64,000 bases of DNA from Coleofasciculus sp937127375 (GCA_040218875.1 JAVJQP010000013.1); one strand, 5' to 3'; positions 25,897-35,126 are shown, numbered from the stretch's first letter. Numbers and translations: made by a program. Notes: generated by a model not told the origin, from the sequence alone.

Positions 25897-26922
25897 TTAC
25901 AAATGGGGGAATAACTTCAAAAAAGATTGCCGATAAAAATTTAAAACTCGTTGAGTATAATCCGCCGTGGAACCCTGATTATATTGCTGGGGATCACCCG
26001 TCATCCACCAAGCCGCCGCTCGCTGTACCGCTACTGTCTCATTGTTACCACTCGCCTCATACTGTTCATTAAACACATCTCCCATCACACAAACTAAAAT
26101 AGTACGGGCAGTCGCCGGACTCGCTGCAAAATCGGCGGGTGTTAGTTCCTCTCCAATACATTGATTTGACCAACGGGGAATATTTTCTGGTTTAATTTGC
26201 CAATCACTGTAAAGTCCATCATTTTCGATTCCCGTTTGTGGTGCGGCGCGTCGTAATGCTTCCACTAAAGCAGCGACTTTTCTATCAGAAATCGCGTTAT
26301 TGGCGGAGGAACGGGCGGTGGCTTGAGGCTGAGAAGCGGCTGAAGATTGACTTTCCGTCGGTTGAGAGGACGATGCTGGTTTTGCCGCAGAGGGAGTCGT
26401 GGCGGGTTGGGCGGGAGTTGCAGGTTGTTGGGTTTGGGGATTACGGCGTTGCTGTTGGTAATTTTTCAGCACATTCTGAATGTAAGTGTAGGTGTAAGAG
26501 TTTTCAGGAATGCTATTATATTGACTCCCATCCCCAGTCATCCACCAAGCCGCAGCCCGTTGTATTGCCACGGACTCATTATTATTACTGGCACGAAACT
26601 GCTCATTCAACACATCCCGCATCACGCAAACCAAGATAGTCCGCGCCGTAACCGGACTAGCTTCAAAATCGGCAGGTGAAAGTTCTCGTCCAATACATTG
26701 CTTTGACCATCGAGGAATATTACCTGGTTTAATTTGCCAGTCGCTATAGAGTCCATCATCTGCCCTTCCCGTTTGCGGTGCGGCTAGTCGCAGGGCTTCC
26801 ACCAGCGCTGAGACTTGGGCATCAGAGACTTGAGCGTATACCGGGGAACTCCAGAGTCCCAGAGAAAGTAACGCTGTACTCAGTAGGACTCGTTGAACTG
26901 GTTTGATGAATTTGAAACCCAT
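25897..26922 (-). CDS. Secreted protein with a duplicated ~100-residue domain
   Basis: This 341-residue protein has a signal peptide (VLLSTALLSLGLWSSPVYA, cleavage after residue 30). It then has two copies of a domain at about 31-140 and 207-325. Each contains VEALR-AAPQTG, DGLYSDWQIKP-NIPRWS-QCIG, a Cys in ILVCVM and QRAAAWWMTGD. The two conserved Cys per copy could form a disulfide. The copies are joined by a Gln/Pro/Ala/Ser-rich linker of about 65 residues. No known family was recognised. Its 5' side is occupied by the 34-bp repeat array, and its 3' end by the MITE-like element. Confidence 0.8.
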   Translation of the reverse strand: MGFKFIKPVQRVLLSTALLSLGLWSSPVYAQVSDAQVSALVEALRLAAPQTGRADDGLYSDWQIKPGNIPRWSKQCIGRELSPADFEASPVTARTILVCVMRDVLNEQFRASNNNESVAIQRAAAWWMTGDGSQYNSIPENSYTYTYIQNVLKNYQQQRRNPQTQQPATPAQPATTPSAAKPASSSQPTESQSSAASQPQATARSSANNAISDRKVAALVEALRRAAPQTGIENDGLYSDWQIKPENIPRWSNQCIGEELTPADFAASPATARTILVCVMGDVFNEQYEASGNNETVAVQRAAAWWMTGDPQQYNQGSTADYTQRVLNFYRQSFLKLFPHL

Positions 26923-26956
26923 TGGTGATAACCCTCATTTAGTTAAATAAGTCAAT

Positions 26957-27316
26957 CGTAGGGGCGGGTTTAGGAACTCTGTAGGGGCGGGTTTAGGAAC
27001 TCAAGCTAGCTTATCACCAACAACGGAACAACAAAACCCGCCCTTGCTCACCAACAACGGAACAACAAAACCCGCCCTTGCTCACCGATAACGGAACAAC
27101 AAAACCCGCCCTTGCTCACCAACAACGGAAAAACAAAACCCGCCCTTGCTCACCAACAACGGAAAAACAAAACCCGCCCTTGCTCACCGATAACGGAAAA
27201 ACAAAACCCGCCCTTGCTCACCGATAACGGAAAAACAAAACCCGCCCTTGCTCACCGATAACGGAGCAACAAAACCCGCCCTTGCTCACCGATAACGGAG
27301 CAACAAAACCCGCCCT
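26957..27316. repeat. GGGCGGGTTT-family half-unit tandem array (9 x 34 bp)
   Basis: Two short copies of gtaggggcgggtttagg at 26958-26999 are followed at 27015-27316 by nine direct copies of a 34-base unit (caccgataacgg-acaacaaaacccgccctt). The unit equals, in reverse complement, the left half of the dispersed element at 2260/18714. Units differ only in gata/aaca and in g(a/g)(a/c)aac positions. The array lies in the 635-base divergent spacer between the secreted duplicated-domain protein and the DUF4230 gene; the remainder of the spacer shows no gene. Confidence 0.93.
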
Positions 27317-27557
27317 GATTCAATTGTAGGATTGGATTGGTGCGACAGGTGAAGATATTAGCTCTGGCTTATGTTACCTGTTTGAGGAATTTGAGTCGAT
27401 GATTGGATGGCTACATCGGTATTCTAGAGGAGTGGAGGAGAGATTTGACTCAGTTTTTTGTATCCTGATATACATTTAATCAAAAAGTTCTGCTTCTGCC
27501 AAAGCGCTAATCTTATACTTAGAGACACCCAGACAGCCCGGTTTAAGGAGTAATGCC

Positions 27558-28295
27558 ATGAATAATCCATTTGACAAATATCAGATTAGTCCCCATAAGT
27601 TCGGGATACTGAGAAACCTGATGCTAATGACTACAGGCGCTACGGTAGTTGTCGCCCTGATTTTTGGCATTGGGGTATGGCGCACCGGGTCTCGTTTTCT
27701 GGGACAAGTAACGACGCTGTTTAGCACCCCTCAACCCGCACCCGAAGTTGACGTGCGCTCCTTGATTGTCCAGCAAGTGCGGGAGGCTAGCGACTTAACC
27801 ACGGCGGTGTTTACGATGGAGGCGGTGGTTCCGACTCGTCAAGCTCGGACGTTGGCAGGGTATCCGATCGCGGAAACCACACTCCTTTATATTGCTTATG
27901 GTGAGGTGCGGGCTGGTGTCGATTTGGCGGAACTAAAACCAGAAAATGTGCAAACTGTCAATGATACGCTGCAACTTCAACTGCCACCCCCCAAAATTTT
28001 AGACAGCAAAATTGACGTGAATCGGTCACAGGTGTATGACTACAATCGCGGATTCTTGGGATTAGGACCCGATACAGCGCCCCAGTTGCAGATGTTGGCG
28101 CAACAAGAGACGTTGAAGAAAATAGTCTTCAATGCCTGTGAGCAAGGGGTATTAAACAAAGCCAACGAACGCGCCGAACTCGTTGTGAGTCAGTTGTTGA
28201 CTACCGCCGGATATAAACAGGTAGAGGTCAATACTCAATCCCCTGTACCAGGTACTTGTCAGTCAGCGGCGTTAGCCTCTCAGCCTGCTAATTGA
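27558..28295 (+). CDS. DUF4230 domain-containing protein
   Basis: This 245-residue protein has one N-terminal membrane anchor (about residues 24-45, LMLMTTGATVVVALIFGIGVW) and an extracytoplasmic or lumenal domain matching DUF4230. The domain has VQQVREASDLTTAVFTMEAVV, then LYIAYGEVRAGVDLAEL, LQLQLPPPKILDSKIDVNRS and a C-terminal NKANERAELVVSQLL segment. The function of the family is unknown. A good Shine-Dalgarno (aaggag) precedes the ATG. Confidence 0.85.
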   Translation: MNNPFDKYQISPHKFGILRNLMLMTTGATVVVALIFGIGVWRTGSRFLGQVTTLFSTPQPAPEVDVRSLIVQQVREASDLTTAVFTMEAVVPTRQARTLAGYPIAETTLLYIAYGEVRAGVDLAELKPENVQTVNDTLQLQLPPPKILDSKIDVNRSQVYDYNRGFLGLGPDTAPQLQMLAQQETLKKIVFNACEQGVLNKANERAELVVSQLLTTAGYKQVEVNTQSPVPGTCQSAALASQPAN

Positions 28296-28688
28296 GGAGA
28301 TAGGGAGCAATGTAGAGACGTGCCATGGCACGTCTGGGAGATAGGTGTCAGATCAGGGAGATTCTGTAGGGGCGGTTTTCACTACTATCTTTTTGGTTAC
28401 ACCCAGATTTAACTAAACCCGCCCTGACTTTACATAAGACATAAGACATAAGACGAATGACCAATTTTTTGTCCCAGAAGTCCCTCAGGAGGATTACGCT
28501 GGAATTAGAGGACTTGTAAATATACCAATGAAGATGCGTAGGAGTAGTATAAAACCTTACCAAAGGGACAATTCGCTAATCCAGTCCAGGCAACATCAGT
28601 CTACGCCGTGCCATCAATTGGCGAATGCGGGTGAACCCTGGTGTTTACATCGGGTTCTCAGTCGAATTCATGAGGACGTAATTTGGCA
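28296..28688. repeat. Spacer with two palindromic repeats
   Basis: No gene was found in 393 bases. An AGACG palindrome lies at 28316-28335. A subtype-b GGGCGGGTTT element with a damaged left arm lies at 28366-28427 and matches the one at 15626. A short direct repeat (acataag-acataag) follows at about 28433. Confidence 0.8.
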
Positions 28689-29459
28689 ATGACTTACTGT
28701 CTGGGTATTATTAACCGTTTTGGTATAGTCTTAGCGGCAGACTCTCGCACCAATGCCGGGGTAGACTATATTTCTACTTACAATAAGCTTTTTGATTTTT
28801 CCCTGCCAGGAGAACGAGCGATTGTTATATGTACATCAGGAAACCTTTCGATTACCCAAGGGGTGATCAATCGGTTGCATGGGGATCTACAAAGTCAGGA
28901 AGAACTGAATATCCACTCCCTCCCGAATATGTATGAGGTGACTCGTTATATTGGCAGCAAACTGCGACAAATTCAAGATCAAGACCGTCCTTGGTTAGAA
29001 CGCGATCGCATTGATTTTAACTGTAGTTTGTTAGTCGGGGGTCAAATTCGCGGCGAAGCACCACAACTCTATCTGATTTACACCCAAGGGAATTTTATTC
29101 AAGCCACGCTGGAAACGCCGTTTTTGCAAATTGGCGAAACTAAGTATGGCAAACCCATCCTTGACCGAACGCTCACTTATGATATGCCACTAGAGGCTGT
29201 TGCCAAGTGCGCTCTGCTGTCTATCGATTCAACCATGAAATCGAATATTTCAGTTGGACCTCCGATTAACTTGGTCATGTATGAAGCTGGCACATTTATG
29301 GCTCGCCAGAAACTGCAACTGCGCTTAGGTGATCCCTATCTGGCAAAGATTCGCAAATTGTGGGAAGATTCGTTACGACGGGCATTTGAATCCATGCCAA
29401 ATATTGAATGGCAGCATCCAGTAGAGGATAATCAACAAGAAGATATTCTGATTGATTAA
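28689..29459 (+). CDS. Proteasome-type peptidase (Anbu, ancestral beta subunit)
   Basis: This 256-residue protein of the Ntn-hydrolase fold begins MTYCLGIINRFGIVLAADSR with TNAGVD next. The Thr after the initiator Met is the expected nucleophile, and the ADSRTNAG motif is the Anbu/HslV-like signature. LSITQGVINRL and GGQIRGEAPQLYLIY follow as in Anbu. Known Anbu proteins form helical or ring assemblies and often sit beside a transglutaminase and ATP-grasp/alpha-E genes. None of these is here, so it is an orphan Anbu. The start at 28689 (not the TTG at 28683) exposes the Thr. A GAGG lies upstream. Confidence 0.88.
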   Translation: MTYCLGIINRFGIVLAADSRTNAGVDYISTYNKLFDFSLPGERAIVICTSGNLSITQGVINRLHGDLQSQEELNIHSLPNMYEVTRYIGSKLRQIQDQDRPWLERDRIDFNCSLLVGGQIRGEAPQLYLIYTQGNFIQATLETPFLQIGETKYGKPILDRTLTYDMPLEAVAKCALLSIDSTMKSNISVGPPINLVMYEAGTFMARQKLQLRLGDPYLAKIRKLWEDSLRRAFESMPNIEWQHPVEDNQQEDILID

Positions 29460-29461
29460 AT

Positions 29462-29538
29462 TCCCTATTCCCTGTTCCCTGTTCCCTGTTCCCTGTTCCC
29501 TATTCCCTATTCCCCATTCCCTATTCCCCATTCCCTGA
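29462..29538. repeat. Short tandem repeat (ccctgttccctattc)
   Basis: Degenerate 7-base tandem units (ccctgtt / ccctatt / ccccatt) fill the gap between the Anbu and VKOR genes. A similar tract occurs at 58525-58557 before the Hsp70-like gene. Nearby aatgac-type heptamers (caaatgacgaatgac) form the VKOR start. Confidence 0.8.
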
Positions 29539-29541
29539 CAA

Positions 29542-30435
29542 ATGACGAATGACAAAGGACAAATAACAAACCGATATTGGATTGGAGCGATCGCGGTTTT
29601 GGGAATGCTGGAGACAGCATTTCTCACCGTGGTTGAATGGTTGGGAAAAGCAGCGGAGATTTGTCCCACTCATGGCTGTCAGGCGGTGCTAGAAAGTCCT
29701 TATGCCCAGGTTTTTGGACTCCCTCTCCCCCTATTGGGATTTCTTGCCTACACCACGTTGGCAGGAGTTACTCTAGCACCTTTTGCCATTAAATCCTTGT
29801 CATCTGAGTGGGTGGAATCCAGTTGGCTAGTCATGCTGGCAATTACCACCTGTATGCTGGTGAGTAGCAGCTATCTGATGGTCGTGATGCTGTTTATTGT
29901 CAAGGGTATTTGTCCCTATTGCATCGCCTCGGCGCTGTTGTCCTTAACCCTATTTCTGTGGACTACCATCGGTCATGATTGGCAAAATATTAAGCAAGTT
30001 ACGCTGACAGGATTGGCGGTTGGTTTGCTGACGTTCACGGGGATAGTGGGAGTCTACACTCAGATTCCTAGCGCTAGCGCTGCTACAGGAGAATCCGCTC
30101 CACCCATTACCCATATCTCCGGTGCGGCTGAACTCACGTTGGCACGTCATTTAAACACCGTAGGAGCAAGAATGTATGGTGCATTTACTTGCCCTCATTG
30201 TCACGAACAAAAACAACTTTTTGGTCAAGCGGCATTTAATCAAATTGATTACATTGAATGTCATCCTCGTGGTGAAAATGCCCAACCCGAACGCTGTAAA
30301 GCCGCTAATATTAAAGGGGTTCCCACCTGGGAAATTCAGGGACAGTTTTATTCCGGGGTGCAACCATTAGAACGATTGGCAGATATTTCGGGCTATCAGG
30401 GTTCAGAGGCGTTTAAGTACGAGTTTCCTTATTGA
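29542..30435 (+). CDS. Vitamin K epoxide reductase (VKOR)-thioredoxin fusion
   Basis: This 297-residue fusion starts with a VKOR domain of four to five membrane helices. It has a loop Cys pair in CPTHGCQAVL (about 40 and 45) and the active CPYC (about 126-129). A C-terminal thioredoxin-like domain carries CPHCHEQ (about 216-219) and GVPTWEI with the cis-Pro. This is the cyanobacterial form that reoxidises its attached thioredoxin domain to make disulfides in the lumen or periplasm, using quinone as acceptor. The start codon lies in a repeat-like aatgac tract, so a nearby alternative is possible. Confidence 0.94.
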   Translation: MTNDKGQITNRYWIGAIAVLGMLETAFLTVVEWLGKAAEICPTHGCQAVLESPYAQVFGLPLPLLGFLAYTTLAGVTLAPFAIKSLSSEWVESSWLVMLAITTCMLVSSSYLMVVMLFIVKGICPYCIASALLSLTLFLWTTIGHDWQNIKQVTLTGLAVGLLTFTGIVGVYTQIPSASAATGESAPPITHISGAAELTLARHLNTVGARMYGAFTCPHCHEQKQLFGQAAFNQIDYIECHPRGENAQPERCKAANIKGVPTWEIQGQFYSGVQPLERLADISGYQGSEAFKYEFPY

Positions 30436-30449
30436 TCTGTTCACGGAAC

Positions 30450-31118
30450 TTATGAACACAATTGAGTGGAAAGTTCCCCCATTATATCCCGAAGTTCGGC
30501 AGAGGGATTATCTACCCGATATACTTCTTGCAACGCATCTGACCAAAGTTGCTGTTTACTGAAATAATTGGCTCGTTCTAATGCCATTTCTTCAGTCGTT
30601 GCCCCTTTTTCCTTCAATTGTGCGGCTAAAATAATCAATCGCACCCGAATGCGATCGCGCTGTTTGCCATTGAGGATGGTAAAGGGTATAAATCGTATAG
30701 GTTGGCTATCTTCTGCCTGATCAAAAATGACCCAATGATAGGTTTGACCAGGTTCTAAGGGGTCTCCTGTATAACTTAAACGATTCACCCTTTGCCTATC
30801 ATTCGCAGCAATCGGTTGACGCCAGATTATCTGCTCACTATTTGCCTGACGAATGCCAATTCCACCGATTTTTCCTTGCCAAACAAATAATGGGCGATTC
30901 TGCCAAAGTGTGACTGAATTTCTGTGGTATTCTGGTGTAATTAGGCAAAGGTCAACGGGTCGTGAACCTAGGGGTGGATCTTCTTTGCGATTTAACAAGT
31001 CACGGCGAATTGTTCTCCAGGATACATCGGGATGAATCGGGGCAGTTAGCGCTAGTTTTGCCGCAGATAAAACGAGACAAGTTGTCAGAAATAAACACTG
31101 TATTCTGCTAAGATTCAC
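30450..31118 (-). CDS. Secreted protein partnered with the CHAT-CHASE2 gene
   Basis: This 222-residue protein starts at GTG 31118. It has a signal peptide (IQCLFLTTCLVLSAAKLALTA). The body has a DLCLITPEYHRNSVTLW segment and then WQGKIGGIGIRQA and GDPLEPGQTYHWVIF, which read like a beta-rich domain, with a helical C-terminus (ALERANYFSKQQLWSDALQEV). It resembles small secreted proteins (DUF928-like) that sit beside CHAT genes in cyanobacteria, but the family assignment is uncertain. It overlaps the CHAT-CHASE2 gene by 11 bases, implying coupled expression. Confidence 0.75.
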   Translation of the reverse strand: MNLSRIQCLFLTTCLVLSAAKLALTAPIHPDVSWRTIRRDLLNRKEDPPLGSRPVDLCLITPEYHRNSVTLWQNRPLFVWQGKIGGIGIRQANSEQIIWRQPIAANDRQRVNRLSYTGDPLEPGQTYHWVIFDQAEDSQPIRFIPFTILNGKQRDRIRVRLIILAAQLKEKGATTEEMALERANYFSKQQLWSDALQEVYRVDNPSAELRDIMGELSTQLCS

Positions 31119-33573
31119 TATTCAATCGTCTCCAAAAAATAGGTAGTGCGTAAATCCAAATTGTAACCGATGGTAAAACCAAGGGAACCAATAGGGCGGC
31201 GGAAATATAAACCTGTAAGCTAATGATTCCATAAATAGCGGTGGTACTGGTTAATAGTAGCAACCATTGTCCTGTCCGAATTTGTCGGCGTTCACTGATG
31301 AGTAACACCATTCCTTTACCGAGAAATGCCGCCATACCAACCATCCATAAATCTGGTATTGGAATTACTAATCGCTGGCTTAATAAATGGTGCATAGTAT
31401 AGGCATGAGATTCACCCCCTGTATATACAGGCGGATAATTCAGTTGCGGATTTTGCGATCGCCAATAGGATACAGCCATAGGAATGGGAAAGTTATCACT
31501 CCCTCCATCGGTTACCCCAGCTTGATCATATCCACCCGCCGCAATCAGGACAACTTGCTGGTTTAATTGTGCCGCTGTTGGTGCGTTATCAGTATTTTCT
31601 AGTAACTCCCAAGCGGCAATTGTTTGATAAGCATAATCGGGGGGAATGGAAAAATCAATAATTGGATATAACCAAAGTTGTTGGAAATTTCGCGATAGGC
31701 TAGTCATTGCCGGAAGGCGCAACGGATGCAAAAATTCTGTGAGGGGATTGGGTGCGGGATTGTTGTCTAAATAGTGAATGAATCGGGTGCGGAAATTTGC
31801 CGATGAATCCGTCTCGGTTAATCGCTGCGGTTGGGGTAAATTTGGAGCAGGTGTTTGATTAGCGGCGTGGGCGAGGGCTAATAAATAGGCAAAGGAACAA
31901 CTATCCGCACAATTGGTATTGGCGGAGAGAAGTTTAGCGTACCACAGTCGCGCATTAATATAAGCCTCTAAACTCCAATTGGGGTGAGCGAGACTATCAA
32001 TGATTCCTAGTTCTTCGTTCCCAGTTTTTACCGATGCAAAGACTAACCAGGTTTGTTTTTTGTCAATGGATTGCTGAATAGACTGCGCTAGAATGTCATC
32101 TTCATCGGTGGGACTATCCAGGAGATAATCTAACCCAATAACTTTGGCATCTAAGGCGGTAAGCTGATCAATAAGACGGGCTAAATAGGTGCGATCAATG
32201 GGATTAATGCGTCGTGCGTCAATATTGGCATGGATGAGAGACTCGCGGTCAATATGTACTAAGAGAACAGGGGGAGATTTCTCTGTAGGAAGCTGTTCAG
32301 TAATGTTCCGGTAAACCGACTGCATCCAAACCCGCCGTTCCAGTAGAAAATCTTGCACCCCAGGGCGTAAACTAAGAAACATAAGCACCAAAAGTGCGAT
32401 CGCTTCAGGTTTAGTGGGTAACCAACACTTTACCCGTTGCTTCCAGCCTGTGGGTTCTAGGCGAAACGGGGGGGCGTCAGGATGGCGAAATAGGGAGGGA
32501 ACCAGATAGGCGCTAGGATAGGTGAGATGCTTTTCTAATTTGAGATACTGACAGGCTTCCCGCAGAGATTCTTGCACATCATGAAACTGGGCTAACCGTT
32601 GCAGAAACTGCACCAGGAATTCTTGGGCGACTTGATTGTGAATCGGTTCTCGCATTACCGCCACCTGAGGAAAGCCCAAATCAATCAGGGAATTGGCTAA
32701 ACTGAGTCCATTACAGGAGTTAAACAGGGCAAACTGTAAGCCGCGTTCCTTGGCGATTTTCAGAGGGGTGACGATTTCACTGAAATTCAGAGACACTCCC
32801 GGCGCGATCGCAAACTCTCCGCCAGTTAAGATGGTTTCATTACTATGACCCGCAAAAAATAAGATATCCCAGCCCCGTGCATCGGTAATCTGCTTGACAA
32901 TTTCCGTTTTTAATGATTCAGTGTCCTGTCCCGGTTGCCAACCGACAAACACAACCTCAGCAATTCCAGAGAGCGATCGCACCGCCTCTTGATCTGCCTT
33001 AAAATTTAATCCGGTATCATCTCCCCAAATCACTAAAACCCGCGCCCGTCGCCGCCGCCTCGGTGTCACCGTTGTGCCTTGAATTGTCAGAGGTGTCCGC
33101 AGGATATGAATTTGAGAGGGTGCTGCAAACTCGGTACCAATTTCCCAGGCTTCCCAGGGTAATCGGGCGAGTTCTAGGGGATTACAGGTGATAAAGATTT
33201 CGATAATCGGCTGAGTATCTTTCATCCCCTGATCTCGAACCGCCTGAACGATACGAGAACGAAGTTCAAACAACTCCCCTCGCCGCAACCATTGATGAAA
33301 CTCGTAGAGTAATTTTGCCTCAGCTTGAACCAGTTTAGCGTGCCAATCGATGGGTGGTTTGCTCAAGTTCCCCATCTGAGACACCCGCCCTCGCAACGCC
33401 TGCTTATAGAAACTCAGATAAACCTTACTCCACTCCTGATACAGTGTGGTTAGGGTTTCTGGATAGGGTACGGTGACACCAATTTGTTGTCCTCGCCCCC
33501 AGGACAACTCAAACAGACAAGCCTGTTCGACACGCTGAACTTTGAGATAGAACACAAAACGGTTGGGAGTCAT
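31108..33573 (-). CDS. CHAT-CHASE2 membrane protein
   Basis: The N-terminal about 380 residues form a CHAT (caspase HetF-associated TPR) protease-like domain with His in FFAGHSNE (about 241) and Cys in LFNSCNGLSLA (about 285), the expected dyad. A membrane segment (IALLVLMFLSL, about 395) is followed by a CHASE2 extracytoplasmic sensor domain (about 410-710, with VLLVHIDRESL, LIDQLTALDAKVIGLDYLLD and GGSDNFPIPM). The C-terminus has two or three further membrane helices and no kinase or cyclase. The layout suggests an external signal regulating a caspase-like domain inside. An ATG at 33573 is used; a TTG at 33603 with a GAGG ahead is an alternative. It overlaps the downstream secreted-protein gene. 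Confidence 0.92.
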   Translation of the reverse strand: MTPNRFVFYLKVQRVEQACLFELSWGRGQQIGVTVPYPETLTTLYQEWSKVYLSFYKQALRGRVSQMGNLSKPPIDWHAKLVQAEAKLLYEFHQWLRRGELFELRSRIVQAVRDQGMKDTQPIIEIFITCNPLELARLPWEAWEIGTEFAAPSQIHILRTPLTIQGTTVTPRRRRRARVLVIWGDDTGLNFKADQEAVRSLSGIAEVVFVGWQPGQDTESLKTEIVKQITDARGWDILFFAGHSNETILTGGEFAIAPGVSLNFSEIVTPLKIAKERGLQFALFNSCNGLSLANSLIDLGFPQVAVMREPIHNQVAQEFLVQFLQRLAQFHDVQESLREACQYLKLEKHLTYPSAYLVPSLFRHPDAPPFRLEPTGWKQRVKCWLPTKPEAIALLVLMFLSLRPGVQDFLLERRVWMQSVYRNITEQLPTEKSPPVLLVHIDRESLIHANIDARRINPIDRTYLARLIDQLTALDAKVIGLDYLLDSPTDEDDILAQSIQQSIDKKQTWLVFASVKTGNEELGIIDSLAHPNWSLEAYINARLWYAKLLSANTNCADSCSFAYLLALAHAANQTPAPNLPQPQRLTETDSSANFRTRFIHYLDNNPAPNPLTEFLHPLRLPAMTSLSRNFQQLWLYPIIDFSIPPDYAYQTIAAWELLENTDNAPTAAQLNQQVVLIAAGGYDQAGVTDGGSDNFPIPMAVSYWRSQNPQLNYPPVYTGGESHAYTMHHLLSQRLVIPIPDLWMVGMAAFLGKGMVLLISERRQIRTGQWLLLLTSTTAIYGIISLQVYISAALLVPLVLPSVTIWIYALPIFWRRLNSES

Positions 33574-33603
33574 AATCGATAGGAATCGCCGATTGGCAAT
33601 CAA

Positions 33604-34293
33604 GATGCCTCGTTTCTTGATTCTATCTCTCAGCCATTAGGGAGATATGCAGTTTGCCTTAATCGGTGAACAGAAATCCAGCCATCATCTTTGACGCCAG
33701 TATGTGATGCATCGTCAGTAAGCGTAATGGAAGTTACGTTCAATTCTTTAAAGCTTACGTCAGTATTTTTATTCTTCCAGCAAGTCTTATAAATTTACCT
33801 TATTATTTAAATGATTCGTGTAACATTAGTGCAATGTATATTTGTAAAATTTTAAATTATTTTATACTTGTTTTTATGTTTTTAAGTTTTGTCTGGATAT
33901 TTGCATAGCTAGCTTAGATTTAAGCTTCATGAGCTTTTACATGAATAATTACAAAGAAAAGAAACCGATGTAAAGATTCAATAAAGATAGGTTTTATTCG
34001 CTTGATATAGAAAATAAAGAGAGTATGATCACTTACATAGATGTTTATCATGACATTTTTGTTAGCAGGTCGGTATTGTTAGGATGATCAGCCAAGGCTA
34101 TAGCAATTTTAGAGCCGATGTCATAGATCACAAGAAGAGTAGAACATGGCGTTGCCAGATCTACCTACCGTGTTACACCGGGTTAGAAAATGCCGTCAAA
34201 CCTAAACAAGGCTGAGAGAGTTCGCGACATAGTTTTGTTGATGTGTACTGACCTGTCTCAGATCCAAACGTAACGAAACAAGGATGAGTCAGT
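33604..34293. other. 690-base AT-rich spacer
   Basis: No gene or dispersed repeat was recognised. The sequence is strongly AT-rich, unlike the other spacers, and lies between divergent genes. It probably carries the promoters of the CHAT-CHASE2 operon and the PEP-CTERM gene. An AAGGATGAG Shine-Dalgarno precedes the latter. I could not define a regulator site. Confidence 0.6.
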
Positions 34294-35040
34294 ATGATTT
34301 GTACGTTGAACAATAAGTTGACAAAACGCCTCGCTTCCAGCTTGGCGATCATTAGTGCTACTGTAGCCATTGGTATGGCTGGACAACAGTCTATCGCCTC
34401 GGCAGCTAATGTGACTTTCGAGTGGGATGAAGGCGGACCTGGGCAGGGAGTGAATTCTCCGTTTGTATCTTTACACCGATCTGGAGGACCAGTCTTGGCT
34501 GATGACTTTATACCAGCTTCTAGTGGCTGGGTGAGCAAAGTCGAGTGGTGGGGTAGTGCGCCATTCACCAGTCAGGATGAATTTGAAATCACTTTTCATA
34601 CTGACAACAACGGTAAACCAGCAGCAACTGGGAACTTTGGTGGCATAAGCCAGTGGACTACATCAGTACAAGCTCTGGACAATGACGGGGACGACGTGTA
34701 CCACTATTTTATAGATTGGGAACCCCAAGACGTCTTTCTCGAAGCAGGTTCAACCTACTGGTTCAGCGTGGCTAATGCATCTGGTAATGCCTGGACTTGG
34801 GCGAATCCGGGTGGCGTTGCTCCAACTGTCGGCGCCCAACAATTCAACGCAGTCGAATCGACGGGTGTCGGTCCAAACGGAGGTCCACATTTTGGTCCGT
34901 GGGATTCACTTGATAATCAGGACTTTGCTTTCCGCATCTCTTCTGTACCCGAACCCCTTACTCTCCTTGGCTCAGCGACAGCTCTGGGATTTGGAGCGTT
35001 GTTCAAACGAGAGCATTCAAAAAGGCAAAAGAAAGGATAA
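34294..35040 (+). CDS. PEP-CTERM sorting domain protein
   Basis: This 248-residue secreted protein has a signal peptide (about 1-35, ending SIASAA) and a beta-rich body. The body has VTFEWDEGGPGQGVNSPF, LADDFIPASSGWVSKVEWWG, FYLEAGS-type motifs and WDSLDNQDFAFRI. A C-terminal PEP-CTERM signal follows (SVPEPLTLLGSATALGFGAL followed by basic residues). PEP-CTERM proteins are processed by exosortase and usually become part of an extracellular matrix. The exosortase is not in the window. It stands alone. Confidence 0.9.
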   Translation: MICTLNNKLTKRLASSLAIISATVAIGMAGQQSIASAANVTFEWDEGGPGQGVNSPFVSLHRSGGPVLADDFIPASSGWVSKVEWWGSAPFTSQDEFEITFHTDNNGKPAATGNFGGISQWTTSVQALDNDGDDVYHYFIDWEPQDVFLEAGSTYWFSVANASGNAWTWANPGGVAPTVGAQQFNAVESTGVGPNGGPHFGPWDSLDNQDFAFRISSVPEPLTLLGSATALGFGALFKREHSKRQKKG

Positions 35041-35098
35041 ATCCAAAATAATCCCGAATTGGCTGACGCTAGAGCGGCGGTAAGCGTAATAGCGGTTT

Positions 35099-35126
35099 GT
35101 AGAGACGTTGCATGCAACGTCTCTAC
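35099..35126. repeat. AGACG palindrome
   Basis: A perfect 28-base palindrome, gtagagacgttgcatg and its complement, 60 bases after the PEP-CTERM stop. The inner four base pairs differ from the copies at 16479, 36033 and 40462 while the palindrome stays perfect, showing compensatory change. It may double as a terminator. Confidence 0.88.

Noticed and set aside
27015..27316. Possible CRISPR array with 34-bp repeats
   Set aside because: The whole unit repeats, including what would be spacer, and it matches half of a dispersed palindrome; there are no cas genes.
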